Assembly: GCA_028285305.1 (NCBI GenBank)
Contig: JANQPV010000075.1
Span: forward strand, 1-64,000
Length of the DNA: 64,000 nucleotides
Direction of reading: 5' to 3'
Source of the DNA: Alphaproteobacteria bacterium
Lineage (GTDB): Bacteria; Pseudomonadota; Alphaproteobacteria; SMXP01
Shown here: positions 10,986 through 19,817 of the stretch, in pieces
Numbering within the stretch: position 1 is the stretch's first letter
Layout: the number at the start of each line of letters is the position of its first letter
The notes under the pieces: model-generated
The model's input: only the letters and a program-made list of their open reading frames with translations
What the model was told of the DNA's origin: nothing
Database searches by the model: none
Translations under genes and position numbers: made by a program

Positions 10986-11999
10986 ATGCAAATCTCACAA
11001 TCAATTCGGCAAGCGAGTTCCGGCGCGAAACGGTCGTGGGGCAAGATTCAAGACCGGATAGCCGCCGCCGATCCGGAGACTTTACGTCGTTGGGCAATTC
11101 GTCTACTGACGATCGTCTCTATCGGTATTGTCTACTACTATACAATTGGCGTGATTTGGTCCCACAAGATCGACGACGATTTGTCGTTCGCGATCCCTGA
11201 AGGAGAGTTGCCGGCGGGTGGCAGCCGCACCGTCGCGATGACCACAGCGCTTATTGGTCGTGAAGTAGATGAAAACAGTTGGGTCGCGAACGATCCGTTT
11301 TTTATGCCTACATCTATGCTCGACAATATGAAACACTATCAAATGGGCATTGTCAGCGCGCTCGCGAGATTCTGTTTCGAGCTCACCGATCAGATCGGGC
11401 GCACGCGAGGATCGAGCCAAGCGGACAACGATCTCCAAACCGCTTCGGGTCTCCTGCAATATGATGGGACCATTTGGGTGTGGGATCCGTCGGTAAGTTG
11501 GATGCTCAGGGCGGCCGCCGAAGAACAATACCGGGCAGCGCGTAAGTCTCTCCTGGCCTACAATCAGCGCTTAGGAGACGGTACGGCCGTGTTTGAGAAG
11601 CGGGCCGACAATCTTCTCGCGACGTTGGACCGGATTGCCCTCGACATTGGCTCATCTTCTGCGGCCATCGATTCCAAGATTGCCAAGGACAGTGGAAATC
11701 TCATTGATGTGGAAGCAGATAACTTGTTCTACAATATCAAGGGTCAGATGTATGCGTACCATCTGATCCTCCGCGAGCTGCGGACGGATTACGAGCTTGT
11801 CGTCCAGGAAAAGAACTTGGGAACGGCCTATCAGCAGTTGCTCGACAGTTTCGCGAGCACGGCCAAGCAGCAACCGTTTGCGGTAATGAACGGAAAAACC
11901 GACGCTCAACTCATGCCGAGCCATTTGGCGGCCCAGGGCTTTTACTTGCTTCGCGCGCGCACGCAATTGCGCGAAATTACGAACATTCTGCTGAAATAA
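10986..11999 (+). CDS. DUF2333-like inner-membrane protein of unknown function
   Basis: This 337-residue protein has one clear membrane segment near residues 38-58 (LLTIVSIGIVYYYTIGVIW), with a positively charged N-terminus that suggests the bulk is periplasmic. The remainder is a soluble domain containing NDPFFMPTSMLDNMKHYQMGI and a conserved-looking FELTDQIGRTRGSSQAD segment. I recognise the arrangement as DUF2333, for which I know no established function. It is 37 bp downstream of trpS and may be co-transcribed with it and the following stress-protein gene. Confidence 0.7.
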   Translation: MQISQSIRQASSGAKRSWGKIQDRIAAADPETLRRWAIRLLTIVSIGIVYYYTIGVIWSHKIDDDLSFAIPEGELPAGGSRTVAMTTALIGREVDENSWVANDPFFMPTSMLDNMKHYQMGIVSALARFCFELTDQIGRTRGSSQADNDLQTASGLLQYDGTIWVWDPSVSWMLRAAAEEQYRAARKSLLAYNQRLGDGTAVFEKRADNLLATLDRIALDIGSSSAAIDSKIAKDSGNLIDVEADNLFYNIKGQMYAYHLILRELRTDYELVVQEKNLGTAYQQLLDSFASTAKQQPFAVMNGKTDAQLMPSHLAAQGFYLLRARTQLREITNILLK

Positions 12000-12063
12000 G
12001 CGTCGATATAGCGAGCCCGAAGAGCACCTTGCCCTTCGCCGTATGACCTGGCAAATTTAACTC

Positions 12064-12576
12064 ATGAGCGAACCTAAAGACTCCTCGGCGCAGGACAAGT
12101 CCTCCCGCAAGTTTCTCGTGGTTGTGGACGAGACTCCCGAATGCGAAGTAGCGATCTACTTCGCATCCCGTCGCGCGGCAAAAACAAAGGGCCGCGTGGC
12201 TCTGTTGTACGTCGTTCCGCCTGCCGACTTTCAACACTGGCAATCTGTTAAGGAAGTCATGGAAGACGAAGCGCGCGATGACGCCGACAGAATTCTCCAA
12301 AACCTGGCAGAAAATGTAAAAAACACCTCGGGCGCGATGCCGGAACTAATCATTCGCGAGGGCAACACCCGCGAAGAAATCCACGCGCAAATCGATGAAG
12401 ATCCCCGCATCAAGATTCTGGTCTTGGGGGCTGCATCGGGAGGATCAAGTCCTGGACCGCTCGTGAGTTCATTGGCCAAAGGCGGGTTTGTCGACGATGT
12501 GGGCCAGGGCAGGGCGGTCCCCGTAACGGTTGTTCCTGGAAATCTCTCAAAAGAAGAACTGGACGAACTTGCTTAA
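12064..12576 (+). CDS. Universal stress protein family protein
   Basis: The 170-residue protein starts with a basic tail and then the UspA-type first strand (KFLVVVDETPECEVAIYFASRRA), followed by VALLYVVPP and a central IKILVLGAA strand. The G-2X-G-9X-G(S/T) nucleotide-loop equivalent (GAASGGSSPGPLVSSLA) is present in altered form, so ATP or AMP binding is plausible but not certain. A short acidic C-terminal tail follows. Such proteins are cytoplasmic stress factors. The neighbours trpS and nfu give no functional clue. Confidence 0.85.
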   Translation: MSEPKDSSAQDKSSRKFLVVVDETPECEVAIYFASRRAAKTKGRVALLYVVPPADFQHWQSVKEVMEDEARDDADRILQNLAENVKNTSGAMPELIIREGNTREEIHAQIDEDPRIKILVLGAASGGSSPGPLVSSLAKGGFVDDVGQGRAVPVTVVPGNLSKEELDELA

Positions 12577-12664
12577 AGGGAAGTGGCCCAGCCGCATAAC
12601 GTTCTTGACCCCGAGGCCGAAAATACCCAAGTGTGTCGGAAAGTGACCGATTTCGAGGATTCCT

Positions 12665-13237
12665 ATGTTCATTCAAACAGAAGCAACACCTAATCCCGAG
12701 ACCCTGAAGTTTATCCCGGGCGAAGATGTTCTTGGCGATGGAAATGTGCGGGACTTTAGCGATGTTGAAAGTGCTGCGGCCTCGCCGCTTGCCGCTGCGC
12801 TGTTCGCGCTTGGTACTGTTAAGCGCGTCTTTTTCGGCTCTGACTTCATCACGGTCACCAAAACAGAAGGCGAATGGCAACATTTGAGACCGTCGATCCT
12901 CGGGCTCATCATGGATCACTATACGTCCGGGCGGCCGATGCTGGTCGGAGAGGCGGCGGAGGCTTCCACGCAATCATCCAAAGAATATGATGAAGAAGAA
13001 GCCGAAATAGTTGATCAGATCAAAGAGCTTCTTGACACGCGTGTTCGTCCCGCTGTCGCGCAAGATGGCGGTGATATTGTTTTCCACGAATATGATGATG
13101 GCGTCGTATTTCTAACGATGCGCGGGGCTTGCGCCGGATGCCCCAGTTCGGCAATGACGTTGAAAGCCGGGATCGAAAACTTGTTAAAACACTACGTGCC
13201 CGAAGTAACTCGCGTTGAACAAGTCGAAGCCTACTAA
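12665..13237 (+). CDS. NifU-like Fe-S cluster carrier (Nfu)
   Basis: This protein delivers [4Fe-4S] clusters to apoproteins. It has an N-terminal Nfu_N domain (MFIQTEATPNPETLKF) and a C-terminal NifU-like domain (VRPAVAQDGGDIVF) with the cluster-binding CxxC pair (GACAGCPSSAMTLK). At 190 residues it matches the mitochondrial/alphaproteobacterial Nfu type. Its stop is just before an AAGGAG site for the next reductase gene. It could help supply MiaB, a radical-SAM Fe-S enzyme encoded 2.4 kb downstream, but that link is only inference. Confidence 0.93.
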   Translation: MFIQTEATPNPETLKFIPGEDVLGDGNVRDFSDVESAAASPLAAALFALGTVKRVFFGSDFITVTKTEGEWQHLRPSILGLIMDHYTSGRPMLVGEAAEASTQSSKEYDEEEAEIVDQIKELLDTRVRPAVAQDGGDIVFHEYDDGVVFLTMRGACAGCPSSAMTLKAGIENLLKHYVPEVTRVEQVEAY

Positions 13238-13253
13238 GGAGATGAGCGGGATC

Positions 13254-13847
13254 GTGAACAAGCCGATAAATGACCAGAGTCTCGACACGTTGTTCCGCGA
13301 AGCGCGCAGCCAGAACGCATGGAAAGATGAACCGGTTGGCGAGACCCTTGTCCAAGCGATTTACGACTTGATGCGATGGGGGCCTACCAGCGCCAATTGT
13401 AGCCCGGCACGATTTGTTTTCTTGACGTCCAAAACAGCTAAGGAGCGCCTCAAGCCATTCTTGCTAGAGAATAACGTCGACAAAGTGATGCGCGCTCCCG
13501 TCTGCGCAATTATCGCCCATGATCTTGAGTTCTTTGAAAAGATACCGCAGCTCTTCCCGCATAATCCTGAGGCCAAGGATTGGTTTTCAGGGAACGAAGA
13601 ACTGGCGCGAACAACGGCATTTCGAAATGGTTCGCTCCAAGGCGCCTACTTTATGATCGCCGCGCGCGCATTGGGTCTTGATTGCGGCCCCATGTCTGGT
13701 TTTGACAATGAGGGCGTAGATCAAGAGTTCTTTCGGGGCGGGACGATCAAATCCAACTTCCTTTGTTCCATCGGCTACGGTGATCCAACTGGAGTCTTTG
13801 ATCGGTCTCCCCGTCTCTCGTTCGATGAAGCCTGTCAAGTCTTGTAG
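13254..13847 (+). CDS. Malonic semialdehyde reductase / nitroreductase-family protein (RutE/HadB-like)
   Basis: This is a flavin-dependent nitroreductase-fold protein of the RutE/YdfG-replacing type, expected to reduce malonic semialdehyde or similar small carbonyls with FMN and NAD(P)H. Visible hallmarks are MRWGPTSANCSPARFVF, ALGLDCGPMSGFD and SNFLCSIGYGD. GTG 13254 is preferred because the resulting N-terminus (MNKPINDQSLDTLFREAR) aligns with the family. An in-frame ATG at 13242 directly abuts the AAGGAG site and leaves no spacing. No other rut genes (pyrimidine degradation) are nearby, so the physiological role is open. Confidence 0.85.
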   Translation: MNKPINDQSLDTLFREARSQNAWKDEPVGETLVQAIYDLMRWGPTSANCSPARFVFLTSKTAKERLKPFLLENNVDKVMRAPVCAIIAHDLEFFEKIPQLFPHNPEAKDWFSGNEELARTTAFRNGSLQGAYFMIAARALGLDCGPMSGFDNEGVDQEFFRGGTIKSNFLCSIGYGDPTGVFDRSPRLSFDEACQVL

Positions 13848-13888
13848 CTTGAGACTCAGCCGTTCCGCTGGCATTAGTGTGAACACAG

Positions 13889-14587
13889 ATGAACGTATTG
13901 GCTTTCGACACGGCTATGGGCGCATGCTCAGTTGCCATCTTGAAATCGGGAAACCTTGTGGCGCATCACTTCGAGGAACAACCTCGAGGCCACGCGGAAA
14001 CCTTGGTTCCCGCGATCGAGTCTTGTTTCCGCTGTGCCAAACTGGAAATGAGTGTGATTGACCGTGTTGGCGTCACTGCCGGCCCGGGCACATTTACGGG
14101 CATTCGTGTCGGACTTGCGACGGCGCGCGCGCTCGTCCTCGGAACGCGCGCTCGGATCGGCAGTGTATGCACGCTCCAAGTATTGGCCAAAGGCTTGACA
14201 CAGAGTATCGGTTCTAAAGTGCGATCTCCGCGGTCCGTTCTGGTGCCCGTCTGCGATGCCCGGCGCGGAGAGGTTTATCTTCAGGTCTTTGATGGCCAAG
14301 CACAGCCCTTATCGGAACCAATGGTTTTGCCCGTAAAGAGCGCCGGCGAGCATGTTGAGGCGCTTGCTAAGGCCGACGACAGAGTATTGTACTTCGGATC
14401 TGGTGCTGACCTCATTTCCCCATACCTCGCAGGGCGTGAAGCGCTCAAATATGAAACAGGCCATCCCGTTCATCCTGACGCCAAAAACTTGGCAAGCCTA
14501 GTGCTCGAAATGCAAGATGCGGAACTGGGTATTCCCAGCCCGATCTACTTGCGGCCGCCGGATGCAAAGCTCCCAGGGTCCAAATGA
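13889..14587 (+). CDS. tsaB: tRNA threonylcarbamoyladenosine biosynthesis protein TsaB
   Basis: TsaB is the scaffold partner of TsaD in making t6A37 on ANN-decoding tRNAs. The 232-residue protein has the ASKHA-type start (NVLAFDTAMGACSVAIL) and the strongly conserved GPGTFTGIRVGLATARAL. Its TGA overlaps the ATG of rimI (ATGA), so the two are translationally coupled, a common bacterial pairing. Confidence 0.95.
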   Translation: MNVLAFDTAMGACSVAILKSGNLVAHHFEEQPRGHAETLVPAIESCFRCAKLEMSVIDRVGVTAGPGTFTGIRVGLATARALVLGTRARIGSVCTLQVLAKGLTQSIGSKVRSPRSVLVPVCDARRGEVYLQVFDGQAQPLSEPMVLPVKSAGEHVEALAKADDRVLYFGSGADLISPYLAGREALKYETGHPVHPDAKNLASLVLEMQDAELGIPSPIYLRPPDAKLPGSK

Positions 14588-15042
14588 CGGTTGTTTCCTG
14601 TCCGATTGAGATCGTCGGGGTCGGTCCTGAAGCCGCGCAACTGCTCTCTGAGCTTCATGCGAGATGCTTTGCCTCGGGCTGGTCCTCAATTTCGATGCAG
14701 CACCTCCTCCACCTGCCCACAACCGCTGCGTGGTTGGCAAGTAACGCGGCACCGTGCGGCTTTGTCGTATTCTCCCGAGTGCCGCCCGAGGCTGAAATCA
14801 TCACAATTGGAACGCTTCCCGCTAGGCGAAACACACAGATCGCGCAGCGCCTACTTTCCCATGCGTTCACTCAGCTCAGAGATGAAAGAATTGAGCTCAT
14901 TCATTTAGAAGTGAGAGAGGGAAATACTGCAGCCGTTGGGCTTTACCTGAAATTGGGGTTTCGCGAAGTTGGTCGGCGTCCTAACTATTATTCGGTGGGG
15001 ACAGAACGTGAAGACGCACGTTTGTTCCGGCTCCAGCTGTGA
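14584..15042 (+). CDS. rimI: GNAT acetyltransferase, likely ribosomal protein S18 alanine acetyltransferase RimI
   Basis: This is a 152-residue GNAT-fold protein. The acetyl-CoA loop is present but degenerate (ARRNTQIAQRLLSHAF, where family members usually show RGxGxG/A). The later motif is clear (IHLEVREGNTAAVGLYLKLGFREVGRRPNYY). RimI acetylates the N-terminal alanine of S18. Assignment rests on the C-terminal motif and the 4-nt overlap with tsaB. The weak CoA loop lowers confidence in substrate. Confidence 0.82.
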   Translation: MTVVSCPIEIVGVGPEAAQLLSELHARCFASGWSSISMQHLLHLPTTAAWLASNAAPCGFVVFSRVPPEAEIITIGTLPARRNTQIAQRLLSHAFTQLRDERIELIHLEVREGNTAAVGLYLKLGFREVGRRPNYYSVGTEREDARLFRLQL

Positions 15043-15116
15043 TCGCGGTATCTATAGCCAAGATTATGAAACTTGCTATATAAAGCTTTACAACGAACTC
15101 CAACCTTGAGCAGCGA

Positions 15117-15545
15117 ATGACAGACCGATTGGAAAAACTTTGTGAGCAAAAGGGCATGCGCATGACGGAACAGCGTCGCGTTATAGCACGGGTGCTGTCC
15201 CAATCAGACGATCATCCCGATGTTGAAGACTTGTATCGCCGGGCAACGAGAGTTGACCCCAAAATAAGTATCGCAACTGTGTATCGCACGGTCCGCTTGT
15301 TCGAAGAGGCCGGTATATTGGAACGCCACGATTTCCGCGATGGACGCGCGCGCTACGAAGAGATCTCGAAAGATCACCATGATCATTTGATCGACGTTCA
15401 GACGGGGAAAGTGTACGAATTTCACAATGAAATGATTGAAAAGCTGCAAACGGAAATCGCCGAGGAGCTAGGGTTCAAGCTGGTCGATCATCGTCTCGAG
15501 TTATACGGCGTTCCACTGAACAAAACGGCCGACCAAGATGATTAG
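15117..15545 (+). CDS. fur: Fur-family metal-responsive regulator (Fur/Mur type)
   Basis: The 142-residue protein has a winged helix (MRMTEQRRVIARVLSQSDDHPDVEDLYRRA, then KISIATVYRTVRLFEEAGIL) and a metal-binding hinge (DFRDGRARYE, KDHHDHLID). The enterobacterial CxxC structural-zinc cysteines after HHDHLI are absent (HHDHLIDVQTGKV here). This is typical of alphaproteobacterial Fur/Mur proteins that often respond to manganese. It lies between rimI and miaB as in many Hyphomicrobiales. A second Fur-family gene, irr, is at 35831, so iron control in this organism is probably split between them. Confidence 0.92.
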   Translation: MTDRLEKLCEQKGMRMTEQRRVIARVLSQSDDHPDVEDLYRRATRVDPKISIATVYRTVRLFEEAGILERHDFRDGRARYEEISKDHHDHLIDVQTGKVYEFHNEMIEKLQTEIAEELGFKLVDHRLELYGVPLNKTADQDD

Positions 15546-15604
15546 TCTACGGTCGCGTTGAGGCTTATGCCTGAGTTTCAGTTTACAGACGAAAAATTGC
15601 TCTA

Positions 15605-16993
15605 ATGTCCAAAAAGCTGTACATCAAGTCGTTTGGGTGTCAGATGAACGTCTACGACTCGGATCGCATGATTGATGTCATGGCGCCCCATGGCTATGCC
15701 CAGACCGATGAACCAGAAGAGGCGGACCTAATTGTTCTGAACACCTGCCACATTCGCGAGAAGGCAGCGGAAAAAGTGTATTCTGAACTGGGGCGCCTTA
15801 AGCCCATAAAGACTGCCCGAGAGCGCTCTGGCGAGCGGACTTTGATTGCCGTGGCGGGATGCGTGGCTCAAGCTGAAGGGGACGAGATCAAGCGCCGCCA
15901 ACCTATGGTCGATCTGGTTTTCGGGCCTCAGACCTATCACAAATTGCCGGGCTTTGTGGCTCAAGCCTTGGCCGATGAAGAGTTTCATTCGTCCACGGAA
16001 TTTCCGGTGGAGGAAAAGTTTGAGCAGTTGCCGGCCCCTTCGCACGGCGTTGGGCCGTCAACCTTTCTGACGATCCAAGAGGGCTGTGACAAATTCTGCA
16101 CGTTCTGCGTTGTCCCTTACACCCGCGGCGCTGAGTTTTCTCGTCCGGCCAATGCCGTTCTGGACGAGGCGGCATCCTTCGCGTCCCGGGGCGTGAGGGA
16201 AATCACTCTGCTCGGCCAAAACGTGAATGCCTACCGCGGCGAGGCCGCTCTGGGTCAAGGGGGACAATGGTCCCTCGCCCAACTTGTCGTCGCCTTGGCT
16301 GAAATCGAAGGGCTTGAACGCATCCGGTATACCACAAGCCATCCCCGCGATATGACGGACGACTTGATTGAAACACACGCCTCATTAACGAAACTGATGC
16401 CCTACCTCCACTTGCCTGTTCAGTCCGGCTCTGACCGCATTCTTAAGGCCATGAATCGAGGTCATTCCGCGCAAGACTATGTAAAAGTGATAGAGCGGGT
16501 TCGAGCAGCCAGGCCTGACATTGCGTTGTCGTCCGATTTTATCGTTGGATTCCCTGGCGAAACAGACAAAGACTTTGAACAGACTTTGGCACTGGTTAGG
16601 GAAATTGGATACGCGCAATCGTTTTCTTTCAAGTACAGTCGGCGGCCGGGAACACCGGGGGCAGATATGCCCGCGCAAGTGCCGGAGGCCGTGAAGTCTG
16701 AGCGCTTAGCAGCGCTCCAAGCTTTGCTGTCCGAGCAGCAGATTGCTTTCAACACCTCTTCGATCGGGCAAAAAATGGCGGTTCTGCTTGAAAAACCGGG
16801 GCGCCATGAAGGCCAGATTGTGGGCAGATCTCCCTATCTCCAGTCGGTCCAAGTTGATACGAATGAGCAAGATATTGGCCGTATAGTGGATGTTCGCATT
16901 ACCGAAGCTTTAAACCATTCGCTGAGGGGCAAGATAGCGCAAGAAACGGATATGGGGATACAAGGCAGTCGGATCCAGCCATGTGTGTCCTGA
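15605..16993 (+). CDS. miaB: tRNA-2-methylthio-N6-dimethylallyladenosine synthase MiaB
   Basis: MiaB methylthiolates i6A37 in tRNA and needs two [4Fe-4S] clusters. The N-terminal UPF0004 cysteines lie in SFGCQMN and NTCHIREKA, and a third in AGCVAQAEG. The radical-SAM CxxxCxxC is [10 protein letters not shown] near residues 158-167. A C-terminal TRAM domain ends the 462-residue protein ([21 protein letters not shown]). The downstream phoH-ybeY-corC-lnt cluster is the classic bacterial neighbourhood of miaB. Confidence 0.98.
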   Translation: MSKKLYIKSFGCQMNVYDSDRMIDVMAPHGYAQTDEPEEADLIVLNTCHIREKAAEKVYSELGRLKPIKTARERSGERTLIAVAGCVAQAEGDEIKRRQPMVDLVFGPQTYHKLPGFVAQALADEEFHSSTEFPVEEKFEQLPAPSHGVGPSTFLTIQEGCDKFCTFCVVPYTRGAEFSRPANAVLDEAASFASRGVREITLLGQNVNAYRGEAALGQGGQWSLAQLVVALAEIEGLERIRYTTSHPRDMTDDLIETHASLTKLMPYLHLPVQSGSDRILKAMNRGHSAQDYVKVIERVRAARPDIALSSDFIVGFPGETDKDFEQTLALVREIGYAQSFSFKYSRRPGTPGADMPAQVPEAVKSERLAALQALLSEQQIAFNTSSIGQKMAVLLEKPGRHEGQIVGRSPYLQSVQVDTNEQDIGRIVDVRITEALNHSLRGKIAQETDMGIQGSRIQPCVS

Positions 16994-17019
16994 GACAACA
17001 AACGAATTTTGGGGATTGA

Positions 17020-18018
17020 GTGAGCACAGCGTCCAAAAAAACATCTGAAGAATCTCTATCGGTAACGATCGATAACCCTCAGCACCTGACAGAACTGTGT
17101 GGGTATAACGACAAACACTTAGCGATTGTCGAGCAAGAAACGGACGTTCTAATTAATCCGCATGGAAATCGGTTGTTTATCAATGGCTCACCTTCAAGCT
17201 GTCTTGTCGCCCAGGCGGTCTTCAACGAACTCATGCAGCGGCTGGAAAGAGGATTGTCCGTTGAAGAAGATGATGTCTTGGCCGCAATTCGTCTGGCAAC
17301 AAATGGCGGCGGTGCGGAGCTGATTACCACCTCATCTGACAGATATTTGGTGAATACGCGCAACAAGACGATTTCGCCGCGATCACCGCAACAGGCCAAA
17401 TACATAGATGCGCTGAAAAAGCACGATATGGTATTCGGAATTGGTCCTGCCGGGACGGGCAAGACCTATCTGGCGGCCGCCTTCGGCATCTCCCTTCTGC
17501 TCAAAAAGCAAGTGGAGCGGCTCATCCTGTCGCGTCCCGCCGTCGAGGCGGGCGAACGTTTGGGATTCTTGCCTGGCGACATGAAAGAGAAAGTCGATCC
17601 CTATCTGAGGCCGCTCTATGATGCGCTGCACGACTTCATCCCCAAAGATCAAGTTACGCGCAAGCTGGACGCGGGCGAAATCGAAGTTGCACCTTTAGCG
17701 TTCATGAGGGGGAGGACACTCTCCAAGGCGTTTGTGATCCTTGATGAAGCTCAAAATACAACGCCCATGCAGATGAAGATGTTTCTGACCCGGTTGGGTG
17801 AACACTCCAAGATGGTCGTCACAGGCGATCCCACCCAGATCGACTTGCCCCAAACCGCAGGCGAACGCCGGCCCCGCTCGGGATTGGTCGAGGCGGTCGG
17901 GTTGCTAGAAGGGGTTAAAGGCGTCGCATTCACCAGATTCACTGACAAGGATGTTGTTCGTCATCCTTTGGTATCACGGATTGTGAAGGCCTATGAACGG
18001 CAAGACGGCGCCTCTTAG
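17020..18018 (+). CDS. ybeZ: PhoH-family ATPase (YbeZ)
   Basis: This is a 332-residue PhoH-like nucleotide-binding protein with Walker A GPAGTGKTYLAA near residue 143 and Walker B AFVILDEAQNTTP. YbeZ is believed to cooperate with the endoribonuclease YbeY in ribosome quality control. The gene starts with GTG 17020, 27 nt after the miaB stop codon region, and its 3' end overlaps the start of ybeY by 26 nt, indicating translational coupling. Confidence 0.95.
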   Translation: MSTASKKTSEESLSVTIDNPQHLTELCGYNDKHLAIVEQETDVLINPHGNRLFINGSPSSCLVAQAVFNELMQRLERGLSVEEDDVLAAIRLATNGGGAELITTSSDRYLVNTRNKTISPRSPQQAKYIDALKKHDMVFGIGPAGTGKTYLAAAFGISLLLKKQVERLILSRPAVEAGERLGFLPGDMKEKVDPYLRPLYDALHDFIPKDQVTRKLDAGEIEVAPLAFMRGRTLSKAFVILDEAQNTTPMQMKMFLTRLGEHSKMVVTGDPTQIDLPQTAGERRPRSGLVEAVGLLEGVKGVAFTRFTDKDVVRHPLVSRIVKAYERQDGAS

Positions 18019-18544
18019 CGGCGTGGCGGTTCCAGAAAAAGACGGTGTTTCTCTTGAGGTGGATGTCGCGATCCGCGCACCCGTCTGGCGCGAGCATATC
18101 CTAGACATCGAGCTGTTTACGAAAAGGCTGGTTAAGACTACAGTTGCCAATGTGATGTGCGACGACCAGTTGAATCACGCGATGGGCACGACCAGCGGAG
18201 AATGTTCGGTGGTATTCGCCGACGATGCGTTCGTCTGCGACCTTAACCGCGACTACAGAGGACGCAACAAAGCCACCAACGTGCTTTCGTTCCCGGGTGT
18301 TCCCGTCCCGCTAGGGCCCCATCGCGCCTGGGGCGATGTTGTTATTTCCATAGAGACGGTTTGCAAAGAAGCCGAAGAACAAGGCAAATCCGTTGCGGAT
18401 CATACAGCGCATTTGCTGGTTCATGGTGTTCTTCATCTTATGGGAATGGATCATGTGGATGAGTCGGAAGCGCACGCAATGGAGAACATGGAAGTCAAAA
18501 TTCTAGATCAGCTGTCCATCAAAAATCCTTATGAAGCCGATTGA
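17993..18544 (+). CDS. ybeY: Endoribonuclease YbeY (rRNA maturation factor)
   Basis: YbeY is a zinc-dependent endoribonuclease involved in 16S rRNA 3'-end maturation. The signature H-x3-H-x5-H is intact in HLLVHGVLHLMGMDHVDESEA. The segment NRDYRGRNKATNVLSFP is also diagnostic. The 183-residue length is slightly longer than usual because of an N-terminal extension. A start inside phoH at 17993 is used here, but a later start is possible. Confidence 0.95.
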   Translation: MNGKTAPLSGVAVPEKDGVSLEVDVAIRAPVWREHILDIELFTKRLVKTTVANVMCDDQLNHAMGTTSGECSVVFADDAFVCDLNRDYRGRNKATNVLSFPGVPVPLGPHRAWGDVVISIETVCKEAEEQGKSVADHTAHLLVHGVLHLMGMDHVDESEAHAMENMEVKILDQLSIKNPYEAD

Positions 18545-18636
18545 CCATGTCCCCCGTTAAGCCGCTTTTGCTTCGTCCTCGTTTGTGTCCCGCTGTTCTC
18601 TACCGCGGCCCATCGTTTTGCATGTGGGATTAGGAC

Positions 18637-19653
18637 ATGGCGACGGTAGATCACACACAAAATGGCTCCGACGCAGGCCGCAAGTCCGATGGCGGATTGG
18701 CTCGGCTTTGGACACGCTTCCGAGCGCGCTTCGCGGGAAGGCCAACGGACACGCCCTTACGCGAAAGCCTGGATGAAGCCATCGACGAGGCTATAGAAGA
18801 GCGTACATCTGCCGATGATCAGCTCCGTGACGAAGAGCGGGTCATGATTCAAAATATCGTCAAATTTGGCGGCATCCGTGTGGAGGATGTAATGGTCCCG
18901 CGCGCCGATATCGTCGGTGTAGAGATTGATACAACCATTCAGGAGTTGGCGAAGATTTTCGAACAGGCTGCTCATTCCCGCCTGCCTGTCTACCGTGAGA
19001 GCCTCGACGACCCAGTGGGAATGGTTCACATCAAAGATCTCATCGGCTGTATGATTCGCGAGGAAAGCGCGGCGTCAGGTGCGCCCACCACAATCTCTTC
19101 CATCAAGCGTGAAATCCTGTTCGTACCTCCCTCAATGCCCATCGTCGATTTGCTTTTGCGCATGCAGGCGACGCGAATTCACATGGCGTTGGTCATTGAT
19201 GAGTATGGCGGTACCGACGGACTGGTGACGATTGAGGATCTGGTCGAAGAGATTGTCGGAGAAATTGAAGATGAGCATGATGAGGAAGAGGCAACGCTAA
19301 TTAACCGAACGTCTCCCAGCCGGATCGACGCTGATGCGCGCGCCAAGATCACGGACCTTGAGGAGCTCTTGAAGTGCTCCTTAAGTCTGCCCGAGCGCGA
19401 GGAGGACATCGATACGTTGGGTGGGCTCGTATTTTCCTTAGTCGGCCGAGTGCCACAGAGAGGCGAACTGATTGCCCACCCCGCTGGTCTAGACTTTGAG
19501 GTCGTTGACGCGGACCCAAGACGCATAAAGCGGCTCCGCATAGACGTTAAGGACGACTTACAAAAAGATCTTGGGGACCAAAGGTTAACCCAAGAGTCAC
19601 GCGGCGTCCGGACAAACGGGGCGCGCAGGAACGGGTCTCAAGATATTGGCTGA
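18637..19653 (+). CDS. CBS-domain protein of the CorC/HlyC family
   Basis: This 338-residue cytoplasmic protein has paired CBS domains (VEDVMVPRADIVGVEI; HSRLPVYRESLDDPVGMVHIKDL; MALVIDEYGGTDGLVTIEDLVEEIVGEI) and a C-terminal CorC_HlyC domain (LGGLVFSLVGRVPQRGELI). It lacks the N-terminal DUF21 membrane domain, like E. coli CorC, and probably binds nucleotide. It lies between ybeY and lnt, the usual location. The gene name CorC is by family resemblance; a role in Mg/Co efflux is not shown. Confidence 0.92.
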   Translation: MATVDHTQNGSDAGRKSDGGLARLWTRFRARFAGRPTDTPLRESLDEAIDEAIEERTSADDQLRDEERVMIQNIVKFGGIRVEDVMVPRADIVGVEIDTTIQELAKIFEQAAHSRLPVYRESLDDPVGMVHIKDLIGCMIREESAASGAPTTISSIKREILFVPPSMPIVDLLLRMQATRIHMALVIDEYGGTDGLVTIEDLVEEIVGEIEDEHDEEEATLINRTSPSRIDADARAKITDLEELLKCSLSLPEREEDIDTLGGLVFSLVGRVPQRGELIAHPAGLDFEVVDADPRRIKRLRIDVKDDLQKDLGDQRLTQESRGVRTNGARRNGSQDIG

Positions 19654-19817
19654 CTCGAGCCGAGAGCGCATTGCCCTGAGTGCATGTCCTCAACGCAATT
19701 GGGGATGGGATCCGATTAACCGTCCCGATGCGAGCAATTCTAAGAATCCAGAGCCCGAGTTTGAGTCCATCAAAGTCGGATCACCTCCAGCGGTTGAATG
19801 AAACGGGCGCAGACGGA